Below are positions 1-5,426 of a DNA stretch of 5,883 nt, one piece after another. The first letter of the stretch is position 1. Each line of letters starts with the position of its first letter. The notes under the pieces were generated by a model. That model did not search any database and had not been told where the DNA came from. It saw only the letters and a program-made list of their open reading frames with translations. The position numbers were made by a program, and so were the translations under genes. Source of the stretch: an uncultured Anaerolineaceae bacterium (GTDB taxonomy: Bacteria > Chloroflexota > Anaerolineae > Anaerolineales > Anaerolineaceae); assembly GCA_937907495.1 (NCBI GenBank), contig CALESS010000200.1:1-5883 (forward strand), written 5' to 3'.

Positions 1-484
1 TTTCACGCTCAAAAAGCATCAACTGGCGCTGGATGCGCCCTTCCAGGGAATGGCTGTCAAAGGGCCGCATCCCCAGGAGGTGTTGGAAGGCGGCCGCGGA
101 ATGGCTTTCAATTAACAGGAGCGGGCTGTCACTTTCCTGCTCCAGGGTAAAGCCCTGGGCTGCACAAAGGGCTGCCAACTGCAATCCAAACCGGGCAGGA
201 GGATGCAGCGCTTGAGGCTCCGCCGGGGTCTGGTAAGAGGGCAGGCCCAGTTGGATCAAGGTTTGCTCCACCGGGCGGTTCGCGCCATGCGGCGGGCGGG
301 AAAGTGGCAGACCGCACACCACCACTGCATCCGTTTGCCCGGCGATAAAGGCGTGGATGTCCTCCAGCCGGCCAATACTTAAGGCCAGTACTTTTTGGCG
401 TGCATCCAGCGCAGCCAGGGCCAGCGGCCGCTGACCACCGCAATAGGCAATACCGATGAAGTTGCAGCGGGGAGAAGCTTGCAT
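1..484 (-). CDS. DUF429-like protein, partial (C-terminus beyond left edge)
   Basis: Reading from the ATG at 484 leftward gives 161 codons without a stop; the gene continues beyond the window. The protein opens with a beta-strand block FIGIAYCGG (residues 9-17), then VVVCGLPLSRP (54-64), IESHSAAAF (125-133) and LEGRIQRQL (147-155). This order, a glycine-rich first strand, a second strand ending in a Pro-rich turn, an 'IE.h.aa.f' block and the 'LEGR.QRQL' helix, is what I remember of the DUF429 family (RNase H-like fold, predicted nuclease, no firmly known role). The assignment is from memory of the family pattern. The usual Asp after the first strand (GID) is Ala here, and the second strand has Cys-Gly where many members have Asp-Ala, so catalysis by the usual acidic residues looks doubtful. 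No Shine-Dalgarno precedes the ATG, and no other in-frame start would keep the first strand. It is divergent from the operon at right and need not be related to it. Confidence 0.6.
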   Translation of the reverse strand, partial: MQASPRCNFIGIAYCGGQRPLALAALDARQKVLALSIGRLEDIHAFIAGQTDAVVVCGLPLSRPPHGANRPVEQTLIQLGLPSYQTPAEPQALHPPARFGLQLAALCAAQGFTLEQESDSPLLLIESHSAAAFQHLLGMRPFDSHSLEGRIQRQLMLFERE

Positions 485-553
485 AAGAAAAGTTTAGTAC
501 AGATTGTGCAGAAGTGCAAATAAATAGCGGTGAATTGGGTGATATCCGTTACT

Positions 554-582
554 TTGACGCCCGGCCCGGCCTGGACTATACT
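554..582 (+). promoter_or_regulatory. Sigma-70-type promoter of the rightward operon
   Basis: TTGACG at 554-559 and TATACT at 577-582 are separated by exactly 17 bp, each with one mismatch to the housekeeping consensus. Transcription would begin near 589-590, giving a leader of about 45 bases before the aldehyde dehydrogenase start. The spacer between the hexamers is very GC-rich. Two copies of GGTGA (529-533 and 538-542) lie just upstream of the -35 box with a 9-bp period; whether they bind a regulator cannot be told. Confidence 0.7.
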
Positions 583-624
583 TAAGGAAGACTCTTAAAG
601 CCGCGAAATTCAGACTCAGGAAAT

Positions 625-628
625 GGAG
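625..628 (+). promoter_or_regulatory. Ribosome binding site deciding the start of the aldehyde dehydrogenase
   Basis: GGAG at 625-628 lies six bases before the ATG at 635. Three in-frame ATGs compete (623, 629, 635). The one at 623 has only a CAGG two bases ahead, which is too close. The one at 629 has AGGA (618-621) seven bases ahead and is a real alternative. I chose 635 for its spacing and because the protein then begins MTPEKTFKLTY, the sort of N-terminus expected in this family. Confidence 0.5.
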
Positions 629-634
629 ATGCTT

Positions 635-2218
635 ATGACCCCCGAGAAAACTTTTAAGTTAACCTATTCCACCATGTTCTCCCCTCCGGATGAACTACAT
701 GTCCGTTTTGATGAAGCCCTGGCCCAGGTGCGGGCTAACCTAGGGCAGGAATATGCCATGATTATTGATGGAAAGGACCGCCTGGCAGCCCAGAAATTTG
801 AAGACCGCTCACCTGCCGATACAGATGTTCTGCTGGGCATTTTCCAGAAAGGCAGCGCCCAGGATGCGAATGATGCGATTGCCGCCGCCCGCCGCGCCTT
901 CCCGGGATGGAGCCGTACCCCATGGCAAAAGCGGGTGGAATTATTGCGCAAAGCGGCAGAAATTATGGACCGCCGCACGTTTGAGATGGGGGTGGTCGTG
1001 GCCCTGGAAGTGGGCAAGAACCGCATGGAAGCCCTGGGGGACGTGGCTGAAACCGCAGACCTGATCCGCTATGCCTGTGACCGGATGGAAGCCAACCATG
1101 GCTTTGTGACCGAAATGGGACAAGACCCATTGGTGGGTTATGTCTCCACCAATACCTCGGTTATGAAGCCGTATGGAGTCTGGGTAGTGATCAGCCCCTT
1201 CAACTTCCCCTGCGCCCTGACGGGTGGCCCTGTTGGGTCAGCGCTGGTGGCGGGCAACACGGTGGTCATGAAACCTGCCACCGATACCCCCTGGACCAGC
1301 CGTTTGATCGCCGAATGCCTGCGCGAAGCCGGTCTGCCGGATGGGGTTTTCAACTTCGTGACCGGCCCTGGCAGCACCCTCGGACAGGCCCTTATTGACA
1401 ACCCGGATATTGATGGAATCACCTTCACCGGCTCATTTGATGTGGGCATGAAGATTTTCCGCGATTTTGGTCATGGAAAATACATTCGCCCCACCATCCT
1501 TGAATTGGGCGGCAAGAATGCAGCCATCGTCTCGCGGCATGCCAACCTGGATGATGCAGCCGTGGGTATCATCCGCTCGGCCTTCGGCTTGCAAGGGCAG
1601 AAATGTTCCGCCTGCTCGCGGGTGTTGATTGAAGCCCCCGTATATGATCAACTGGCAGCCCGGCTGGTGGAATTGACAGAAAAGCTGACCATTGGTGACC
1701 CCACCGATCGTTCCGTTTACCTGGGCCCGGTGGTGAACAAATCTGGCTACCAGGATTATCAGCGTTTCACCGCCACGCTGGCGCAGGATGGAAACGTGTT
1801 GACGGGCGGCAAAGTGCTGACCGGTGGCGACTTCGGGCGCGGCTTTTTCTGCGCCCCCACCCTGGCGGAATTGCCACTTGACCACAATCTCTGGCAGGAG
1901 GAAATGTTCCTCCCCATCACCACCCTGGCGGCGGTGGAGAACCTGGATCAGGCGATGAAAATTGCCAATGAGGTCAATTATGGGCTGACGGGGGGATTCT
2001 ACGGCTCGGAAGATGAGGTAAACTGGTTCTTCGAGAATATCGAAGCGGGTGTGACGTATGCCAACCGTCCGCAAGGCGCAACCACCGGTGCCTGGCCGGG
2101 CTTCCAACCCTTTGGCGGCTGGAAAGGCTCGGGTTCCACCGGTAAAAATGCCGGAGGTGTGCATTACCTTCAGCTTTACATGCACGAACAGATCCACACC
2201 CGTGTCCGGCGGGTCTAA
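635..2218 (+). CDS. NAD(P)-dependent aldehyde dehydrogenase, L-glutamate gamma-semialdehyde (P5C) dehydrogenase class
   Basis: A 527-residue cytosolic enzyme of the aldehyde dehydrogenase superfamily, which oxidises an aldehyde to the acid with NAD(P)+. All core elements are visible: NFPCA with the oxyanion Asn190, VVMKPA with Lys213 that contacts the cofactor, FTGS at 264-267, the general base Glu290 in LELGGKN, and the nucleophile Cys324 in GQKCSACSR. The base-to-nucleophile distance of 34 residues is normal. The GQKCSACSR block, the roughly 70-residue N-terminal arm before the Rossmann part and the C-terminal QPFGGWKGSGS...AGG loop are those of the RocA/PruA/ALDH4 class, which converts glutamate-5-semialdehyde to glutamate in proline and arginine breakdown. 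The substrate loop near the C-terminus reads GATTGAWPGFQPFGG, slightly longer than the usual G...G.QPFGG, so the true substrate may differ. It is the first gene after the promoter at 554-582. The superfamily call is certain; the glutamate-semialdehyde specificity is moderately supported. The start could also be 623 or 629. Confidence 0.93.
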   Translation: MTPEKTFKLTYSTMFSPPDELHVRFDEALAQVRANLGQEYAMIIDGKDRLAAQKFEDRSPADTDVLLGIFQKGSAQDANDAIAAARRAFPGWSRTPWQKRVELLRKAAEIMDRRTFEMGVVVALEVGKNRMEALGDVAETADLIRYACDRMEANHGFVTEMGQDPLVGYVSTNTSVMKPYGVWVVISPFNFPCALTGGPVGSALVAGNTVVMKPATDTPWTSRLIAECLREAGLPDGVFNFVTGPGSTLGQALIDNPDIDGITFTGSFDVGMKIFRDFGHGKYIRPTILELGGKNAAIVSRHANLDDAAVGIIRSAFGLQGQKCSACSRVLIEAPVYDQLAARLVELTEKLTIGDPTDRSVYLGPVVNKSGYQDYQRFTATLAQDGNVLTGGKVLTGGDFGRGFFCAPTLAELPLDHNLWQEEMFLPITTLAAVENLDQAMKIANEVNYGLTGGFYGSEDEVNWFFENIEAGVTYANRPQGATTGAWPGFQPFGGWKGSGSTGKNAGGVHYLQLYMHEQIHTRVRRV

Positions 2219-2233
2219 AACTCTCTTTATATC

Positions 2234-2264
2234 GGAGCTGGCAAACCTTCGCTTTGCCAGCTCC
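2234..2264 (+). terminator. Perfect 12-bp stem-loop after the aldehyde dehydrogenase; weak terminator or attenuator
   Basis: GGAGCTGGCAAA (2234-2245) and TTTGCCAGCTCC (2253-2264) pair perfectly around a 7-base loop. It begins 15 bases after the stop codon. The sequence after the stem (TTGCCTGGTGG) has no run of T, so it is not a classical intrinsic terminator. It may reduce read-through into the genes downstream or protect the 3' end of the first message. It ends 17 bases before the next start codon. Confidence 0.5.
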
Positions 2265-2281
2265 TTGCCTGGTGGTGGTAG

Positions 2282-2593
2282 ATGGATTTAGCCAATCGAG
2301 TCCGGACATTCTTGCTGGTGATGGCATTTGCCCTGTTTGGGCTTTTTGTGCTTTCCATCATCGCCCGGGATGTGAAGCTCATCTTGCTGGTGGTAGGGCT
2401 GATACTCACGGCGGCTGGCGGCTTCCTCCATTTTCGCTTTCCCGCGCCACAAAAACAACAGCCAGAGCGGTTTCGCTTGTTAAAGAAGAAACCCCCCAAA
2501 GGTGGATCACCCAACGGACCGGGCGCCCCGGTGAACCAGCCGGGAGGGCACAAAGGCCGGTCGGGTAAAACGGGCGGGCGGAGCAGAAAATAA
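2282..2593 (+). CDS. Small membrane protein with two transmembrane helices and a basic C-terminal tail, unknown function
   Basis: I do not recognise this 103-residue protein. Residues about 9-28 (TFLLVMAFALFGLFVLSIIA) and 31-51 (VKLILLVVGLILTAAGGFLHF) are strongly hydrophobic and separated only by Arg29-Asp30, so a helical hairpin is likely. Arg6 and Arg8 before the first helix and a tail of about 50 residues rich in Lys, Arg, Gly and Pro after the second predict both ends in the cytoplasm by the positive-inside rule. The tail looks disordered and could bind nucleic acid, acidic lipid or a partner protein. No cysteines or catalytic motif are present. The start follows GGTGGTGGTAG, a weak ribosome site. 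It lies between an aldehyde dehydrogenase and a CoA-transferase, 23 bases before the latter, and is probably co-transcribed. The hydrophobic pattern and same-strand packing support a real gene, but its link to the pathway is unknown. Confidence 0.65.
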   Translation: MDLANRVRTFLLVMAFALFGLFVLSIIARDVKLILLVVGLILTAAGGFLHFRFPAPQKQQPERFRLLKKKPPKGGSPNGPGAPVNQPGGHKGRSGKTGGRSRK

Positions 2594-2616
2594 CCAGAAT
2601 TAAGGATGGAACATTG

Positions 2617-3519
2617 ATGAGCAAGGTCTGTTCTCTGCAAGAGGCGGTACAGCAATTCATCCAGGATGGGGATAGTGTATATGCAGCCGGGTTTACCCAT
2701 CTGATTCCGTTTGCAGCCGGGCATGAAATCATCCGCCAGGGAAGGCGAAATTTGACCCTGGCCCGTGCCACGCCGGATTTGATCTACGACCAACTGGTAG
2801 CGGCGGGCTGTGCCAGCAAACTAATTTTCTCCTACATTGGCAACCCGGGGGTCGGCAGCCTGCGCCTGGTGAGGGAAGCGATTGAAACCGGGCGGTTGGA
2901 GATTGAGGAATATTCCCATTTTGGGATGATCTCCCGTTTGCAGGCTGGAGCCGGTGGCTTGCCCTTCATCCCCATGAACCAAACAGCGGCCCGCGATTTG
3001 GAACACGCCAACCCGCACTACAAACGGGTCACGGATCCCTATACGGGGCAGGAAACCATCGTCCTGCCGCCTCTTAACCCGGATGTGGCAATTGTCCACG
3101 TCCAGCGGGCAGATGCCAGCGGCAATGCCCATATCTGGGGCATCATCGGCGAGCAGAAAGAGGCCGCCTTTGCCGCCCAACACGTCATCCTAACCGCCGA
3201 AGAAATCGTGGAGGAAGCCGTCATCCGGTCCGATCCCAACCGCACCCTGATCCCCGGCATGGTGGTGGATGCCGTCTGTCACGTGCCGTTTGCCGCTCAC
3301 CCCTCCTACACCCAGGGGTATTACGATCGGGATAACGCCTTTTATCTGGCCTGGGACCGCATCTCCGAGACGCGTGAAGCCACGGAGGCCTACCTGGAAG
3401 AGTGGGTTTTTGGTGTGAAAGATCGGGATGAATACTGGCGCAAGCTGGGCGAAGAAACTCATACCCGGCTGGCGGTTGCGCCGCGTTGGGCCGCCGGGGT
3501 AAATTATGGGGAGTATTGA
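2617..3519 (+). CDS. Class I CoA-transferase, alpha subunit (glutaconate CoA-transferase subunit A-like)
   Basis: A 300-residue protein with the layout of the alpha subunit of family I CoA-transferases (GctA/IpdA branch). Visible marks are the N-terminal DGDSVYAAGF strand and turn, HEIIRQGRRNLTL (a family-typical helix and strand), the glycine-rich SYIGNPGVGSLRLVREAIETG region, IEEYSHFGM at about 96-104, and AGAGGLPFIPMN, followed by LNPDVAIVHVQRADASGNAHIWG, the late conserved core where the strand ends with a 'D..GNa' turn. The partner is the beta subunit one base downstream; together they would move CoA between a donor acyl-CoA and a free carboxylic acid. GctA of Acidaminococcus is slightly longer (about 320 residues). 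ATG 2617 is chosen over the TTG immediately before it (2614); AGGA at 2603-2606 and GGA at 2608-2610 serve as the ribosome site. Substrate is undetermined: glutaconate, 2-hydroxyglutarate or another short-chain dicarboxylate are all possible, and IpdA-type ring-opening hydrolases are close relatives. Confidence 0.85.
   Translation: MSKVCSLQEAVQQFIQDGDSVYAAGFTHLIPFAAGHEIIRQGRRNLTLARATPDLIYDQLVAAGCASKLIFSYIGNPGVGSLRLVREAIETGRLEIEEYSHFGMISRLQAGAGGLPFIPMNQTAARDLEHANPHYKRVTDPYTGQETIVLPPLNPDVAIVHVQRADASGNAHIWGIIGEQKEAAFAAQHVILTAEEIVEEAVIRSDPNRTLIPGMVVDAVCHVPFAAHPSYTQGYYDRDNAFYLAWDRISETREATEAYLEEWVFGVKDRDEYWRKLGEETHTRLAVAPRWAAGVNYGEY
3508..3513 (+). promoter_or_regulatory. Ribosome binding site for the CoA-transferase beta subunit, inside the end of the alpha gene
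   Basis: GGGGAG at 3508-3513 lies in the last codons of the alpha subunit and seven bases before ATG 3521. The alpha stop codon TGA occupies 3517-3519, leaving one base between stop and start, the arrangement expected for translational coupling of two subunits made in equal amounts. It favours 3521 over the in-frame ATG at 3506, which would overlap the alpha gene by 14 bases and has a poorer site (CGGGG). Confidence 0.65.
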
Positions 3520-3520
3520 A

Positions 3521-4279
3521 ATGGACTACTCGGCAACTGAATTGATGATCGTCAATGCTGCCCGCCTGCTGCGGGATGGGGATGTAGTGTTTGTGGGGGT
3601 TGGCTCGCCCAACCTGGCTTGTAACCTCGCCCGCCGGACGCACGCTCCCAACCTGCTGATGATTTATGAAGCCGGGGTCATTGGCGCCCGTCCGGCGCGT
3701 TTACCGCTCTCGATTGGCGATCCCACCCTGGTCAGCGGGGCTTCCGCGGTCTGCAGCATGTACGACATTTTCACTCTCTACCTGCAGCGGGGCAATGTAG
3801 ATGTGGGCTTCCTGGGCGGGGCGCAAATTGACCGCTTTGGTAACATCAATGCCACCGTCATCGGAGATTATGAGCATCCAAAAGTGCGCCTGCCCGGCTC
3901 GGGCGGCTCGATGGAGATTGCCGCCTTCGCCAATCGCTGCTATATTTTGACCCCCCACCAGAAGCGCCGCTTCCCGGAGAGGGTGGATTTTATCACCTCG
4001 GCTGGTTTTTTGGGCGGGCGGGCACAGCGCGAGGCAACCGGTGTGCGCGGCGGCGGCCCCCTGGCGGTGGTCACAGACCTGGGGTTATTGGAACCGGATG
4101 AAAATGGGGAGATGGTGTTAACCACCCTCCATCCGGGGGTCACCGTGGAGCAGGCGCGGGCCAATACGGGTTGGGAATTGAAAGTTGTGGCCGATTTGCG
4201 TTATACTCAATCACCGAGTGCTGAAGAATTGCGGATTTTGCGCGAGGAATTGGATCCACAGCGAATTCATTTAAAATAG
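3521..4279 (+). CDS. Class I CoA-transferase, beta subunit (glutaconate CoA-transferase subunit B-like)
   Basis: A 252-residue partner of the preceding alpha subunit. The N-terminus (ELMIVNAARLLRDGDVVFVG, then VGSPNLACNLARR) matches the opening of GctB-type proteins. IYEAGVIGARP follows, with Glu50 at the place where glutaconate CoA-transferase of Acidaminococcus has its catalytic Glu54, the residue that forms the covalent CoA thioester. FLGGAQID (97-104), FGNINATVIGDYEHPK and the glycine motif PGSGGSMEIA (125-134) continue the family pattern, as does the late VVTDLGLLE strand. The IpdB proteins of steroid degraders are reported to lack this Glu, so retention here argues for a true transferase rather than an IpdAB-like hydrolase. 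Length is close to the usual 250-270. An upstream in-frame ATG at 3506 is possible but less likely by its ribosome site. Confidence 0.87.
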   Translation: MDYSATELMIVNAARLLRDGDVVFVGVGSPNLACNLARRTHAPNLLMIYEAGVIGARPARLPLSIGDPTLVSGASAVCSMYDIFTLYLQRGNVDVGFLGGAQIDRFGNINATVIGDYEHPKVRLPGSGGSMEIAAFANRCYILTPHQKRRFPERVDFITSAGFLGGRAQREATGVRGGGPLAVVTDLGLLEPDENGEMVLTTLHPGVTVEQARANTGWELKVVADLRYTQSPSAEELRILREELDPQRIHLK

Positions 4280-4401
4280 CTCGCAGGGTGCATCCTCCAG
4301 CCGCACAGATTTTGACCATCCTGCATCCAGGGGAAACTCGGAAAAATATTTGTTCCCGGCAGGGTATGCAAAACCAGGCCACACAACCAGGGTGAGAAAA
4401 G

Positions 4402-5424
4402 ATGACCGATACACCGGTGACTGTACTGACAACCGTTCCCTTTGGGGAGCCACTGATGGCCCGGCTTCAGGCTGTCTCGCCAAGGCTGCGCTTTATCGTT
4501 CGCCCGGTGCGGCGGGCGGAGGAAGTGGAAAATGAAGAATGGGCCGGCGCCGAAATCATTTACACCGACCGGGTGCTGCCCCTGCCGGCCCAAACTCCCA
4601 ACCTGAAATGGCTGCAATTTCATTACGCCGGGATTGATTTTGCCCTGGATGCCCCCCTTTTGCAAAAAAAAGATTTGCTGGTGACCACCCTCAGCGGGGC
4701 GGCGACCCCCCAGATGGCGGAATATGCCGTCATGATGCTGCTGGCCCTCGGGCATGGGATGCGGGATATCCTCGCCAACCAGGAAAAGGGTGAATGGCCG
4801 CGCGATCGCTGGGAACGGTTTGCCCCGCGTGAACTGCGCGGCAGCACCGTGGGCGTGGTGGGTTATGGCAGCATCGGTGGGGAGATCGCCCGGTTGCTCA
4901 AGCCCTGGGATGTGACCATTCTGGCGGTGAAAAAAGATTTGCGCCACCCGGAAGATAGCGGTTATGCCATCTCCGGACTTGGAGATCCGGGAGGAGATTT
5001 GTTTGACCGCTTGTACCCCATCCAGGCTTTAAAATCCGTGATGGCCAAGAGCGATTATGTAATTATGGTTTTGCCCCTCACTAAAGAGACGCGCGGCCTG
5101 GTCGGGGCGGATCACCTGGCTGTGATGAGAAGCAATGCCTATCTGATTGATATGGGAAGGGGTGGCGTGGTGGATTCCGCGGCCTTGCTGGCGGCCTTGC
5201 AAGAGCGCCGCCTGGCTGGAGCAGCCCTGGATGTCTTCTCCGAGGAACCCTTACCCCCGGGCAGCCCTTTCTGGCGGCTGCCGAATGTGATCGTCTCACC
5301 GCACATCGGTGGAATTAGCAATCTCTACCGGGAGCGGGCGGCAGCCATGTTCGCTGAAAATTTGCGCCGCTACCTGACCGGGCAAACCCTGTTCAACCTG
5401 TACGATGCAAACCGGGGATATTAA
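4402..5424 (+). CDS. D-isomer-specific 2-hydroxyacid dehydrogenase (NAD(P)H-dependent)
   Basis: A 340-residue oxidoreductase that interconverts a 2-oxo acid and the (R)-2-hydroxy acid. The substrate domain (1 to about 110) contains LKWLQFHYAGID, the family's early signature. The Rossmann domain carries GYGSIGG at 154-160. The catalytic set is complete: Arg253 in MGRGGVVD, Glu282 in VFSEEPLP and His301 in SPHIGG, with the Arg-Glu spacing of 29 seen in phosphoglycerate dehydrogenase. Strand 2 of the Rossmann fold ends in AVKKD (175-179) instead of the acidic end typical of NAD-specific members, which hints at NADP(H). A Gly/Pro/Asp-rich stretch at about 183-206 lengthens the segment after strand 2. 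The ATG is preceded by GGTGAG at 4391-4396. It follows the CoA-transferase after a 122-bp gap and could reduce 2-oxoglutarate as HgdH does in hydroxyglutarate fermentation, but glyoxylate, hydroxypyruvate or other 2-oxo acids fit equally well. Confidence 0.92.
   Translation: MTDTPVTVLTTVPFGEPLMARLQAVSPRLRFIVRPVRRAEEVENEEWAGAEIIYTDRVLPLPAQTPNLKWLQFHYAGIDFALDAPLLQKKDLLVTTLSGAATPQMAEYAVMMLLALGHGMRDILANQEKGEWPRDRWERFAPRELRGSTVGVVGYGSIGGEIARLLKPWDVTILAVKKDLRHPEDSGYAISGLGDPGGDLFDRLYPIQALKSVMAKSDYVIMVLPLTKETRGLVGADHLAVMRSNAYLIDMGRGGVVDSAALLAALQERRLAGAALDVFSEEPLPPGSPFWRLPNVIVSPHIGGISNLYRERAAAMFAENLRRYLTGQTLFNLYDANRGY
5414..5418 (+). promoter_or_regulatory. Ribosome binding site supporting the TTG start of the HAD gene
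   Basis: GGGGA at 5414-5418, within the last codons of the hydroxyacid dehydrogenase, lies eight bases before TTG 5427. No ATG or GTG exists in this frame upstream of the catalytic aspartate, so this site supports the unusual start. Confidence 0.5.
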
Positions 5425-5426
5425 CT

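Noticed and set aside
129..443. A 104-codon minus-strand frame in another reading frame
   Set aside because: It overlaps the DUF429-like reading frame on the same strand, which has family-like blocks and stays open to the window edge.
1433..2197. A 254-codon open frame on the minus strand
   Set aside because: It lies wholly antisense to the aldehyde dehydrogenase, whose catalytic motifs are intact. Its translation is rich in His, Gly and Arg and matches no family I know; it is a by-product of GC-rich coding.
2614..2616. TTG as the start of the CoA-transferase alpha subunit
   Set aside because: An ATG follows immediately in frame at 2617 and is the more usual choice; the ribosome site suits both.
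2227..2793. A 188-codon minus-strand frame across the stem-loop, the small membrane gene and the start of the CoA-transferase
   Set aside because: It spans the ends of two plus-strand genes and the stem-loop, and its product has no recognisable fold. The plus-strand membrane protein has a much clearer hydrophobic pattern.
4312..4352. TTGACC followed by TATTTG as a second promoter before the hydroxyacid dehydrogenase
   Set aside because: The spacing is 29 bp, far from the 16-18 bp needed, and no -10-like hexamer sits at the right distance.
4267..4947. A 226-codon open frame on the minus strand
   Set aside because: Mostly antisense to the hydroxyacid dehydrogenase and its upstream gap, with a shadow-like composition and no recognisable domain.
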